A stretch of DNA of 64,000 nucleotides from Spirulina subsalsa PCC 9445 (GTDB taxonomy: Bacteria; Cyanobacteriota; Cyanobacteriia; Cyanobacteriales; Spirulinaceae), in contig NZ_JH980292.1 of assembly GCF_000314005.1 (NCBI RefSeq), positions 2,621,725 through 2,685,724 on the forward strand, written 5' to 3'. The first letter of the stretch is position 1. Every line of letters begins with the position of its first letter. Below the pieces are notes generated by a model, which was given only the letters and a program-made list of their open reading frames with translations, ran no database searches and was not told where the DNA came from. The position numbers and the translations under genes were made by a program. Shown here piece by piece: positions 56,377 to 64,000 of the stretch.

Positions 56377-56610
56377 TTAGAAAAGCATTCTAACGGGAGC
56401 GCTCTTGCTCTCCATTTTGGCTCAAGATGGGCAGATTTGGGTAATAGGGAACGGCGAACAGGGGGAGCAGGGGAGAGGCAATCTCCCGATTCCCGACTCC
56501 TGACTCCCGACTCCCAACTCCCGATTCCCTGTTCCCTGTTCCCTGTTCCCTGTTCCCTGTTCCCTCAACTTCTAGACTTTGGGTCTTAACTTGTCAAGAT
56601 TGCCTCTTGC
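56377..56610. repeat. TGTTCCCTGTTCCC and GACTCCCGACTCC tract
   Basis: The gap between exbD and the RND adaptor is filled by low-complexity units: GGGAGCAGGGGAG, several CCCGACTCC units and at least five TGTTCCC units. A CTTAACTTGTCAAGATTG motif lies at 56584-56601 and also occurs at about 9352-9368. Confidence 0.65.
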
Positions 56611-57030
56611 CTATTCCCTTCGATCCAGTGCCAAAGAAACTCGACTTCCCCCCACTTCCCCCATTTTTAATAATAATTGCGCCACTAAGCCATAATCCAA
56701 TTGACGATCCGCCTTTAAAATCACCTCTCCCTCCGGGGCATTTTCTAGAAATACCCGCATTTCCTCCAACATTTCCCCCTCCGAGACAGGGCTTTGAGCG
56801 AGAATGATTTCCCCTTGCCGATTGAGGCCAATCACCAACTGAGTGGGATTTCCCGTCGTGATTTCCCCTCCTTCCCCCGTAGTGCTGGGTAACTCTACAT
56901 TACTCACACGCTGGGCTGTAAAGGTCAACGACACCACAATAAAAAAGGTCAAAACCGACATCATAACATCCAACATCGGGACTAAATTCACCTCCGTTGA
57001 AGCCGTTGGTTTTTGTTGTTTAAAGCGCAT
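56611..57030 (-). CDS. exbD: ExbD/TolR-family biopolymer transport protein
   Basis: The 139-aa protein has a single N-terminal helix (VNLVPMLDVMMSVLTFFIVVS) with the proton-path Asp in PMLDVM, and a periplasmic domain ending LLLKMGEVGGSRVSLALD. ExbD pairs with ExbB to turn proton-motive force into movement of an energised partner. Its ATG overlaps the end of exbB by 11 bp, so the two are translationally coupled. The energised partner (TonB-like) is not in the window. Confidence 0.92.
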   Translation of the reverse strand: MRFKQQKPTASTEVNLVPMLDVMMSVLTFFIVVSLTFTAQRVSNVELPSTTGEGGEITTGNPTQLVIGLNRQGEIILAQSPVSEGEMLEEMRVFLENAPEGEVILKADRQLDYGLVAQLLLKMGEVGGSRVSLALDRRE

Positions 57031-57742
57031 TTCCTTCTCTCCTACCTCTGTTGTCGGAACGCTCCGTTATAGTCTCAACAGGTGGAAAAGAGGGAGAATA
57101 GACCTCCTGAGTGGGTTCGTACCAAATTTGACGATAAATTAACTCCAACTCGCTCCCCACTTGGGAAAAATAATCAATTTGCTGGGCTTGTAAAGTTACT
57201 GAAAGACGAAACACCAACAAGGCCATAATGGCCACAATCATCCCGGCCGCGGTGGTGATTAAGGCCTCACTAATCCCGGCTGCCGCTTGAGTTGCTTCGG
57301 CTGTAGTGCCACCACTGCCGATATTGAGATTATCAAAGGTTTGAATTAATCCGGTCACAGTGCCTAATAGTCCTAATAAGGGAGCCACAGCGACCACCGT
57401 TTCTAAGAATTTGTCCCCCTTGCGCATCTTGACAAATTCTTTATCTCCTGCTGCTTCTAATGCCAAGCGAAAGGTTTCCGGTGTAGCTTTTTTGAGGGAT
57501 AAAGGGGCAAATAAAAAACGACCAATCGGTAAATAATTGGCAAACTGGGCAATTTCTGCGGCCTGTTGGAGATTGGTGCGGGCAGCTGCTAAAACATCAT
57601 GGACAATCCGATCTTCTTGGGTTAATAAGCGCAGCCAAAACCAAGCCCGATCTAAGGTACAAGCCACGGTGAAAACAGAGAGTATGAGCAGGGGGTACAT
57701 AATAAACCCCCCTTTCAAGAATAAATCGTAGAGACGAAGCAT
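57020..57742 (-). CDS. exbB: MotA/TolQ/ExbB-family proton channel protein
   Basis: The 240-aa protein has three helices: an N-terminal one (GGFIMYPLLILSVFTVACTL) and a pair in the family core (TVVAVAPLLGLLGTVTGLIQ, and TTAAGMIVAIMALLVFRL). The conserved core TVVAVAPLLGLLGTVTGLI..F and GISEALITTAAGMIVAI defines the family. It is the first gene of exbB-exbD. The start is ATG 57742. The 519-bp gap upstream has no other gene, so the operon promoter must lie there. Confidence 0.93.
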   Translation of the reverse strand: MLRLYDLFLKGGFIMYPLLILSVFTVACTLDRAWFWLRLLTQEDRIVHDVLAAARTNLQQAAEIAQFANYLPIGRFLFAPLSLKKATPETFRLALEAAGDKEFVKMRKGDKFLETVVAVAPLLGLLGTVTGLIQTFDNLNIGSGGTTAEATQAAAGISEALITTAAGMIVAIMALLVFRLSVTLQAQQIDYFSQVGSELELIYRQIWYEPTQEVYSPSFPPVETITERSDNRGRREGNAL

Positions 57743-57886
57743 CTGGGCTGTTAGTAGGATAAAGAACAGGTGGGCGATTCAGTTATAACAGAAGACGCTC
57801 CTTTATTCTCACTAGGGACGAACTGGATCAGGAGAGAACAGAGATTCTTTTTTTATCTAGATGATTATATAGCAATCTAAATAGTG

Positions 57887-57970
57887 GTAGAGGGAATTGA
57901 TGAATTCCTCCTACAACAGGGGTTATAGTTCCAGTCAACTGCCCCACTCCACTTGCGGGATGGGGCTTGT
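57887..57970. repeat. Palindrome GTAGAGGGAATTGATGAATT family plus GTCAACTGCCCCA hairpin
   Basis: Bases 57887-57914 form an imperfect palindrome of the same family as 18693-18718. Bases 57933-57970 hold GTCAACTGCCCCACTCC with a GGGATGGGGC partner, like 18605-18632. The rest of 57743-58261 contains an ACTCCCGACTCCTG tract, a CTTATTCAGCAAACCTTA copy at 58063-58085 and no gene. Confidence 0.5.
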
Positions 57971-58175
57971 AACTAACCCACAAGGGCTGTCACATCTGGC
58001 AGATAAAACTGGCACAAGTGCCTATTCCCGACTCCCGACTCCTGATTACCGAATTCTTCGACTTATTCAGCAAACCTTACTTAGTTAGCAGTTCCCTGAA
58101 GCCTGTGTCAAGATAGTGTAGTGGAAATTGTTCAACGAGAGAATTTGTTGTGAGTTGTAACGCTCTGATGACTAG

Positions 58176-58240
58176 ACATCTCCGATAATGAGGCTCAATT
58201 GCCTATTCTATCGTTCCGAAAAGGGGGTTTTAGGAGATGT
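58176..58240. repeat. Short inverted-repeat (MITE-like) element, copy B
   Basis: ACATCTCC (58176-58183) pairs with GGAGATGT (58233-58240). The CATCTCC-to-GGAGATG distance is exactly 63 bp, equal to copy A, and the right end shares GGGTTTTAGGAGATG. It lies directly upstream of the polymerase-like gene. Confidence 0.55.
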
Positions 58241-58261
58241 TCACTAGAATCCTAAAAAATC

Positions 58262-59917
58262 ATGGGTGCAATTCAAAAAGTCCTACTGTGGTTTTACCTA
58301 TCCTTAACAATGGCAATCAACCAATCCAAGCCATTCGCATCCAGACATCGAGGTTTTATGAAATTCGGTGACAAAACTCGTATTGCTATTATTGCCATAG
58401 CTCTAGCCCTAACGCTGGGAATTATTACAGGGATTGTCTATAGTGTGCGCGGGGGGATGTTTGCGGCCTTTGCAACTCTGACTATGGTGTTGAGTTATAA
58501 GTATCCTCGTCTTGCCTTGTGGTCTTTTCTGATTTATCTCCCTTTTGGTGGGACGTTAACTTACTATTTGGGCGCTCATCCTCTCCTGCATTTAGTGAAG
58601 GATTTGTTCTATTTTCCGGCTTTGGTGGGATTAGTGAGACAACCATCTTTTCGCCGCCAAATTCGGCAGGATATTAGACCTCATCTAAAACGGCTGAAGA
58701 TCCCCCTTTTGTTGGTGCTAGTGGTCAGTTTCGGGACTTTGCTGTTGGTGAATGGTTGGCAGGAGATTCAAAGTTCGGGGGGAGATAATCCTCTGTTAAT
58801 TGGTTTGGTGGGTGTAAAGGTGTTATTCGGTTATATTCCTTTGGTGATCTGTGCGCCCTATTTAGTCCGCGATCGCAAAGATTTAGAATTTTTCCTCCGT
58901 CTCCATATCCTGATCATCATTATCTGCTGTAGTCTCTGCCTCCTTCAGTATGGCTTACTCGCTGCCCAATTTTGCCCCGGTAGTGAAGGACTCACTGGAC
59001 TAGCTAACGATCGTGCTTCTTTGGATGCACGATGTTTTGTCGGTGGGGCATTACTCTACAATCCCTCCCGAGATCTAATCCGTCTGCCCGGTACTTTCGT
59101 TTCTCCTTGGCAATGGGCTTGGTTTTTGATTTCCGCTTCCTTTTTGGCGTACATCGGCTATATGAGCGACTCAGACAAACGCTGGCGCATGGGAGGATTA
59201 GTGGCGATCGCCTATATTTTTACGGCCGTTGTTCTTTCGGGTCAGCGCTTGGCGATGGCCTTAGTTCCCTTGATTATTTTCACTCTCGCTTTTCTAACCA
59301 AACGGCGTAAATTTTGGCTGTTTGTCGAAATGGGAGTTGGCGGATTTGTCAGTTTACTCTTGTTGGCCAACTTAATCGATTTGCGCGACCCTATCCGAAG
59401 TTTTATTGACCGTTGGAGTGCTTCCCCTCCCCATGATTTTGTGGTGGATCAAATGATTTGGAGTGTAGAAAAACAAGGGGATATTTGGGGGGCTGGTTTA
59501 GGTCGTGCCACGAATGCCGCCCGTTTTCTCGGTAATACCAGTTTAGTGGAAACCTACTATGCTAAGTTAATCTATGAGGTGGGTGTCCTGGGTTTTCTCG
59601 CCTTTTTTGTCTTTCTATCTGCCCTAGTTTGGGTGACGTTTAAGGCCTATCGTTCTCTCCACCATCCAACCTTAAAAAATGTGGGACTTTGTTTGTGGAT
59701 CTATCTCGTCCTGATTAGCTACAACACTTTTTATTATCCCCTTGATGTGGATCCTGTTGCTGTTTATTACTGGTTTTTAGCTGGGGTATTATTACAATTG
59801 CCCCAGATGCCCCAAGAAAAACGAGCGAGGCAACAGCTATCCCCCCCCTCAGAAGCAATTAGCCCCCCTCTCCCGGTCTTGGAGGAGCATCCCGAGTCTG
59901 TCATCAATAGAAGTTAA
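58262..59917 (+). CDS. Multi-pass O-antigen ligase/polymerase-like membrane protein
   Basis: The 551-aa product has about ten to eleven membrane helices, beginning TRIAIIAIALALTLGIITGI. A large loop holds ASLDARCFVGGALLYNPSRD and LIRLPGTFVSPWQWAWFLIS. The late VEKQGDIWGAGLGRATNAAR and TYYAKLIYEVGVLGFLAFF blocks resemble the Wzy/WaaL polymerase-ligase pattern (a GxGxG-like loop followed by ExG). It may polymerise or ligate an exopolysaccharide; HpsL-type hormogonium polysaccharide proteins are one possible relative, from memory only. The start is ATG 58262, with 58310 and 58358 as alternatives. The convergent rfbB, a nucleotide-sugar gene, suits a polysaccharide context. Confidence 0.72.
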   Translation: MGAIQKVLLWFYLSLTMAINQSKPFASRHRGFMKFGDKTRIAIIAIALALTLGIITGIVYSVRGGMFAAFATLTMVLSYKYPRLALWSFLIYLPFGGTLTYYLGAHPLLHLVKDLFYFPALVGLVRQPSFRRQIRQDIRPHLKRLKIPLLLVLVVSFGTLLLVNGWQEIQSSGGDNPLLIGLVGVKVLFGYIPLVICAPYLVRDRKDLEFFLRLHILIIIICCSLCLLQYGLLAAQFCPGSEGLTGLANDRASLDARCFVGGALLYNPSRDLIRLPGTFVSPWQWAWFLISASFLAYIGYMSDSDKRWRMGGLVAIAYIFTAVVLSGQRLAMALVPLIIFTLAFLTKRRKFWLFVEMGVGGFVSLLLLANLIDLRDPIRSFIDRWSASPPHDFVVDQMIWSVEKQGDIWGAGLGRATNAARFLGNTSLVETYYAKLIYEVGVLGFLAFFVFLSALVWVTFKAYRSLHHPTLKNVGLCLWIYLVLISYNTFYYPLDVDPVAVYYWFLAGVLLQLPQMPQEKRARQQLSPPSEAISPPLPVLEEHPESVINRS

Positions 59918-60055
59918 GGGAACAGGGAACGGGGAACGGGGAACAGGGGAGTCGGGAGTCGGGAATAGGTAATAGGTAATAGGTAATAGGTAATAGGTGA
60001 TAGGGAATAATTATCAATTCTCCCCTGCTCCCCTGCTCCCCTGCTCCTCCGAGAG
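59918..60055. repeat. GGGAACGGGGAAC, AATAGGTAATAGG and CCCCTGCTCCCCTGCTCC tract
   Basis: Five or so AATAGGT units (59964-60000) follow GGGAACAGGGAACGGGGAAC. The CCCCTGCTCC units at 60022-60047 lie inside the 3' end of rfbB and encode its last residues (EEQGSRGAGEN). Confidence 0.65.
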
Positions 60056-61084
60056 TAGCGGTTGCCACCAGTCAGGGTGATCTAAATACCATTGCACGGT
60101 AGCGCGTAGACCTTCGGCTAGGGTAACGGAAGGAGTCCAATGGAGTTGGGTAGCGATTTTTTGGGCGTTGATGGCGTAGCGACGATCATGGCCGGGGCGG
60201 TCTTTGACGAAGGTGATCAGTTCCTTGGAAGGACGCACAGGCAAACTGGGGGCGAGTTCATCCATCCGTTCACAGATCATCTGCACTAAATCCAGATTTT
60301 TCACTTCGTTGTTGCCGCCGATATTGTAGGTTTCGCCCGGTTTGCCTTGCTGAATCACGCGGTCAAGGGCGCTACAGTGATCCAAGACATAGAGCCAGTC
60401 GCGGACATTTTGACCATCGCCGTAGATGGGTAAGGGTTTCCCCAGCAGGATGTTGATACAAATGAGGGGAATGAGTTTTTCGGGGAAGTGATAGGGGCCG
60501 TAATTGTTGGAACAGTTGGTGATGAGGGTGGGGAGTTGATAGGTGTGGTAATAGGCGCGGACAAGGTGATCACTGCCCGCTTTTGAGGCGGAATAGGGGC
60601 TGTTGGGGGCGTAGGGGGTGGTTTCACTAAAGGGGGGGTCATGGGGTTCTAAACTGCCATAAACTTCGTCTGTGGAGACGTGGAGGAAGCGGTAGTGGTC
60701 GGGGGTGTTGTGTTCGACCCAATGATGGCGGAAGGCTTCAAGGAGGGTGAAGGTGCCGTTAATGTTGGTTTGAATGAAGGTGTCGGGGGCGAGGATGGAA
60801 CGGTCTACGTGGGATTCGGCGGCGAGATGGGCGAGGGTGTCGATTTGTTCGCTGGCGAGAAGTTGGTCTAGGAGGGGGCGATCGCGAATATTGCCCTGTA
60901 CAAAGCGATAATTAGGGTGGGTGTTGAGATCCTTGAGATTATCGAGGTTTCCGGCGTAGGTGAGGGCATCGAGAACAATCACGCGATCGCCCGGATAGGT
61001 TTTACACCAATAATGAACAAAGTTCGAGCCAATAAAACCGGCCCCGCCAGTAATAAGAAGAGTACGAGTCATGAGAGATTTCAT
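60014..61084 (-). CDS. rfbB: dTDP-glucose 4,6-dehydratase
   Basis: This NAD-dependent short-chain dehydratase converts dTDP-glucose to dTDP-4-keto-6-deoxyglucose for rhamnose and related sugars. The 356-aa protein has the Rossmann motif LITGGAGFIGSNFVHYW, the active-site TDEVYGSL, YSASKAGSDHLVRAY (YxxxK), NCSNNYGPY and RDWLYVLDHC. The better start may be ATG 61072 (MTRTLLITGG), four codons in. The C-terminal tail EEQGSRGAGEN is encoded by a low-complexity repeat, so the natural end may once have been shorter. The rest of the rhamnose pathway is not in the window. Confidence 0.94.
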   Translation of the reverse strand: MKSLMTRTLLITGGAGFIGSNFVHYWCKTYPGDRVIVLDALTYAGNLDNLKDLNTHPNYRFVQGNIRDRPLLDQLLASEQIDTLAHLAAESHVDRSILAPDTFIQTNINGTFTLLEAFRHHWVEHNTPDHYRFLHVSTDEVYGSLEPHDPPFSETTPYAPNSPYSASKAGSDHLVRAYYHTYQLPTLITNCSNNYGPYHFPEKLIPLICINILLGKPLPIYGDGQNVRDWLYVLDHCSALDRVIQQGKPGETYNIGGNNEVKNLDLVQMICERMDELAPSLPVRPSKELITFVKDRPGHDRRYAINAQKIATQLHWTPSVTLAEGLRATVQWYLDHPDWWQPLLSEEQGSRGAGEN

Positions 61085-61223
61085 GTTTGAACGCTTTTTA
61101 GGGTACAGCAGAGCGGCTTTTTAAAGCATCTCACCGGGAGAATCCCCCACCCCCCCAATTGATGCCCCGTTTGTCGCTAAACTAGAACTGTTGAAAAACC
61201 TGCATAACCAGCAATCAGCCCTG

Positions 61224-62219
61224 ATGAGTGAAATTGAAGCGCAACTAACCCAACTGAAACAAGAAGCCACCGCCGCGATCGCCGCCGTCACCACCCTCGA
61301 CGCTCTAGAACAACTGCGCGTCAATTATCTAGGGAAAAAAGGGCAACTGTCCCAAATCCTGCGCGGCATGGGCAAACTATCCGCCGAAGAACGCCCCCGC
61401 ATTGGTGCGATCGCCAACGAAGTCAAAGAAGCCCTACAATACAGCCTTGACCAAGCCAACAGCCACCTTGAAAGCGCCCAAATTGCCGCCCAACTCGCCG
61501 CCGAAACCCTTGATGTCACCATGCCCGGTGTGAGTCGTCCCCTCGGTCGGATTCACCCCCTCAACAGCATCATTGACCGCGTGATAGAAATCTTTCTCGG
61601 TCTAGGCTACACCGTCGCCGAAGGCCCCGAAATTGAGAGCGACTACTACAACTTTGAAGCCCTCAACACCCCCCCTGACCACCCCGCCCGGGATATGCAG
61701 GACACCTTCTATCTGCCCCATGATCAACTCCTGCTGCGCACACACACCTCCTCCGTCCAAATCCGCTACATGGAACAGCATGATCCCCCCATTCGAGTGA
61801 TTGCCCCCGGCCGCGTTTATCGTCGGGACACCGTAGACGCGACCCACTCCGCCGTTTTCCATCAAGTGGAATTATTAGCCATTGACCGAGGATTAACCTT
61901 TACCGACCTCAAAGGCACCCTGAAAGAGTTTGTTCGGCAAATGTTCGGCGAAGACCTCCCCATGCGCTTCCGCGCCAGTTATTTCCCCTTCACAGAACCT
62001 TCTGCGGAGGTTGATGTGCAGTGGAAAGGCAAATGGTTAGAGGTCTTAGGTTGTGGCATGGTAGACCCCAATGTATTAAAAGCCGTGGGCTATGATCCAG
62101 AAGTCTACACCGGATTTGCGGCCGGATTAGGGGTAGAACGCTTTGCGATGGTACTCCATCAATTTGATGATATTCGCCGTCTCTACAGTAGTGATTTGCG
62201 CCTCTTGCAACAGTTCTAA
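61224..62219 (+). CDS. pheS: Phenylalanine-tRNA ligase alpha subunit
   Basis: PheS forms the catalytic half of the (alpha-beta)2 synthetase that charges tRNA(Phe). From ATG 61224 it is 331 aa; a TTG at 61191 would add 11 residues. The N-terminal coiled coil (about 1-90) includes [19 protein letters not shown]. The catalytic class II core follows: [19 protein letters not shown], the motif 2 region [32 protein letters not shown], and the C-terminal motif 3 [14 protein letters not shown]. PheT is not adjacent. A transposon-end-like sequence follows the stop directly. Confidence 0.95.
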   Translation: MSEIEAQLTQLKQEATAAIAAVTTLDALEQLRVNYLGKKGQLSQILRGMGKLSAEERPRIGAIANEVKEALQYSLDQANSHLESAQIAAQLAAETLDVTMPGVSRPLGRIHPLNSIIDRVIEIFLGLGYTVAEGPEIESDYYNFEALNTPPDHPARDMQDTFYLPHDQLLLRTHTSSVQIRYMEQHDPPIRVIAPGRVYRRDTVDATHSAVFHQVELLAIDRGLTFTDLKGTLKEFVRQMFGEDLPMRFRASYFPFTEPSAEVDVQWKGKWLEVLGCGMVDPNVLKAVGYDPEVYTGFAAGLGVERFAMVLHQFDDIRRLYSSDLRLLQQF

Positions 62220-62221
62220 AT

Positions 62222-62262
62222 TGATACTCTCACCGCCAAGCTATGCTGTGGCGGTAGATTTT
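62222..62262 (-). repeat. Right-end-like hairpin of an IS200/IS605-type element
   Basis: TGATACTCTCACCGCCAAGC then TATGCTGTGGCGGT matches, with few changes, the sequence after the TnpB relic at 7195-7235. ACCGCC and GGCGGT pair. No transposase gene is attached. It begins two bases after the pheS stop codon. Confidence 0.5.
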
Positions 62263-62339
62263 TGAGAATTGACAATTATCAATTCCCCTGCTCCCTTCTT
62301 GGGTCTAGCGTCTGGTGTTTTTCAGCCAGCCCGAACAAC

Positions 62340-63077
62340 TCACGCTTCAGCCGTTGCTTGAACGGGTAGGGGAGGGGTTCGGACTCTGTGACGCAAGACT
62401 TCTGGGTTGAAACGATACCCGACATTGCGCACGGTTTGGATGATGTTGGGGCGACGAGGATGAGCTTCTAGTTTCTTGCGCAGGGAAAGAACGTGGGTGT
62501 CAATGGTGCGGGGATTGTCGATGGCATTGGGCCAAGCGCGTTCTAGGAGTTCTGAACGGGTTAGGGCGTCTCCTTCGGCTTGGGCTAAAATGTAGAGCAG
62601 GCTAAATTCTTGGGGGGTTAGCTCAATAATTTCTTCTTCAAATTCGACGCGGCGCTGGACTAAATCAATGCGCAGATCCCCATAAATTAGGTAAAGCGGC
62701 ACGGAAGACAAACGCAGACGACGACAAAGCGCATCCACCCGCGCCATAAATTCCTGCACTCCAAAGGGCTTAACAAGGTAGTCATCGGCTCCGGCTTTTA
62801 ATCCGGCGACTATATCGCTCTGGGTGTTGCGAGCGGAGAGCATTAAGGTCAAGGATTGTTTCCGTCGGTACAACCAACGGCACATTTCTAGTCCGTCTCC
62901 GTCAGGGAGATCAGAATCAATCACGACTAAGGTGGGCTGACGATCTCTCAGAATGATTCTGGCTTGGGCAATTCCAGTCGCTTGTTGTACCCAATACCCG
63001 GCTTGTTGTAAATGCCAACCTAAGAGCGATCGCAGATGAGGGTTTCCCTCAATAATCAAAATCTTAGCTAAACCCAC
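62340..63077 (-). CDS. OmpR/PhoB-family response regulator
   Basis: The 245-aa regulator has a receiver domain (1-120) with phosphoacceptor Asp in VVIDSDLPDGDGLEM, the Thr/Ser position in LMLSARN and Lys in DYLVKPFG. The start of the receiver, ILIIEGNPHLR, has Glu-Gly in place of the usual acidic pair, which may weaken metal binding. The C-terminal winged helix (about 135-232) reads ELTPQEFSLLYILAQ, ELLERAW, TIDTHVLSLRKKLEA and IIQTVRNVGYRF. It may be related to NblR- or RpaB-like cyanobacterial regulators, but I cannot decide between them. No kinase adjoins it. Confidence 0.87.
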   Translation of the reverse strand: MGLAKILIIEGNPHLRSLLGWHLQQAGYWVQQATGIAQARIILRDRQPTLVVIDSDLPDGDGLEMCRWLYRRKQSLTLMLSARNTQSDIVAGLKAGADDYLVKPFGVQEFMARVDALCRRLRLSSVPLYLIYGDLRIDLVQRRVEFEEEIIELTPQEFSLLYILAQAEGDALTRSELLERAWPNAIDNPRTIDTHVLSLRKKLEAHPRRPNIIQTVRNVGYRFNPEVLRHRVRTPPLPVQATAEA

Positions 63078-63513
63078 GTTACCTTGTTTTGTCCTTTTTC
63101 TAGGAGTGGACTACAATCTACCTTAGCTTATGTCATGATTTTGTAACGTCCGCTACTGAGGGAAAATGAGGTCGCCTGCACAATGACTGCCAAATCTTAA
63201 AATCTGCGAGGGGGTTAGTCGGTAAGATAAACTATAGATATAACAAAACTGGAGATATAACAAGACTATCGTTATACCTCTCAAAACCTCAGAGTATTCT
63301 GAAAACCCTTGACAACCTTGTAGTTTAATACACCGAACTCAACCTAACCGAACAGACTTCAGGTAACGGACTTCAGATCAAGGTACTTTAACTGGGACTT
63401 GATCTGAATGGACTTCTAACCAGTCACCCGGTTTACTGTAGTTGATTCTCTGAACTGATTCTCTGAACTTAGTTTCCTGTACTGACTCCTACTGTTGATT
63501 TCAATTTAAGATC
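63078..63513. other. Divergent promoter region, no gene seen
   Basis: About 435 bp separate the regulator from the DUF6761-type gene. It is AT-rich near both genes. TTGACA at 63309-63314 could be a -35 element for a plus-strand promoter, but I see no well-spaced -10 box. Short direct repeats (ATTCTCTGAACTG and ATTCTCTGAACTT) lie at about 63444-63470. A small RNA cannot be excluded. Confidence 0.4.
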
Positions 63514-63768
63514 ATGTTGACTGATACCCGTTCCGTCCGCTATTACCAACGCCTTACCGATGCTCTCGTGGAACTGTGGCGTAGGGGCAACCGTTTTAGT
63601 GAACTGCAACTCTATATGGATGGCTATTTAGCTTGCCTGCGTCAGAGTAACGCTTTGGAGCCTTACCTTGTCCATCGGTTGGAGGAGGAAGTGTTCCGCT
63701 TCTTAAGGGATCCGTCTAATTTTGAGTTGGCTATGGTTCAACCCCAAACAGAACCGGATTATTATTAG
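63514..63768 (+). CDS. DUF6761-type small conserved cyanobacterial protein
   Basis: The 84-aa soluble, helical protein begins MLTDTRSVRYYQRLTDALVE and contains LYMDGYLACLRQSNALEPYL and HRLEEEVFRFLRDPSNFE. These agree, from memory, with a family found across cyanobacteria (DUF6761) with no known function. The start ATG 63514 has weak upstream purines. A HIP1 site follows the stop directly. Confidence 0.8.
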   Translation: MLTDTRSVRYYQRLTDALVELWRRGNRFSELQLYMDGYLACLRQSNALEPYLVHRLEEEVFRFLRDPSNFELAMVQPQTEPDYY

Positions 63769-64000
63769 CGATCGCCAACCTCCACCCAACCCCTTAACTT
63801 TAGACTGGAAATCCAGACCAAATCGCCCATAGATCCCAAGTAGAGCAGACAAAACCCTCTAAAAATTACCGTTCATTTCTCCCGGTTTCAGAGCTTCCCC
63901 AGTCCCCTCGGATTGGCAATCTCCCTCACGACAACTCAGCATTGTAGCATAAGTTTTGCCAAATGCCCGAAAAATTCTCTGATTTTTTTGAGATTTCCTC
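63769..64000. other. Terminal intergenic sequence
   Basis: No coding frame is convincing. On the minus strand ATGCTACAAT (complement of 63941-63950) looks like an extended -10 promoter element reading toward 63768. A transcript from it would run antisense to the end of the DUF6761-type gene or form a short RNA. The evidence is one motif only. Confidence 0.25.

Overview
The window is cyanobacterial chromosomal DNA. The octamer GCGATCGC (HIP1) is common on both strands. Other cyanobacterial markers are a HoxEFUYH bidirectional hydrogenase operon, the System II cytochrome c maturation pair CcdA-Ccs1, a one-helix high-light-inducible protein, multi-PAS/GAF histidine kinases and a DUF6761-type small protein. 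No rRNA or tRNA gene was found. The species cannot be named from this sequence.

Layout. 1-5.6 kb: the 3' end of an unknown gene, a 50-aa protein with a strong ribosome-binding site, a sensor kinase, a methylglyoxal synthase/lipid kinase fusion and aroA. 5.6-9.3 kb is accessory: a tandem pair of Uma2-family genes, a decayed TnpB tail, a perfect 23-bp hairpin, a CRISPR array of 20 repeats and a 113-bp dispersed element. 9.4-16.3 kb: upp, ilvA, a PAS/GAF kinase, a fragment of a cytochrome bd oxidase gene and rsmH. 17-24.6 kb: a zinc-ribbon membrane protein, hli, ccdA-ccs1, gatB and a FAD/Rieske oxidoreductase. 25.4-32.5 kb: a one-strand signalling cluster (kinase, receiver, receiver-PAS-GGDEF-EAL, receiver-PAS-kinase-receiver-cyclase) that could connect phosphotransfer to c-di-GMP and cAMP. 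32.6-37.7 kb: putA and small or household genes. 37.8-41.2 kb: a second CRISPR array with 43 repeats of a different sequence, then a leader-like region. 41.2-47.6 kb: hoxE-hoxF-(nitroreductase-like gene)-hoxU-hoxY-hoxH. 48-58 kb: a peptidoglycan-binding SH3 protein, a 710-aa Tat-signal protein of unknown function, a NERD protein behind a structured leader, a lone CbiO-type ATPase, a DUF433/PIN-like toxin-antitoxin pair, an RND adaptor and exbB-exbD. 58-64 kb: a polysaccharide polymerase-like membrane protein, rfbB, pheS, an OmpR-type regulator and a DUF6761-type gene.

No cas gene lies beside either array. Both arrays are probably read from the minus strand with leaders on their right. The two leader-like regions share a 15-nt motif (13 of 15 identical) although the repeats are unrelated, and each holds a duplicated short motif. 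Intergenic DNA is rich in dispersed repeats. One family supplies the stop codons of both gatB and putA; another encodes the last residues of the gene inserted in the hox operon.

All functions are read from recognisable motifs, family resemblance and gene order. No database search was run. The most unusual items are the cas-less arrays and their leader motifs, the 710-aa exported protein, the three-way-junction leader of the NERD gene, the signalling cluster, the MgsA-lipid kinase fusion and the Rieske insertion in a flavin oxidoreductase.
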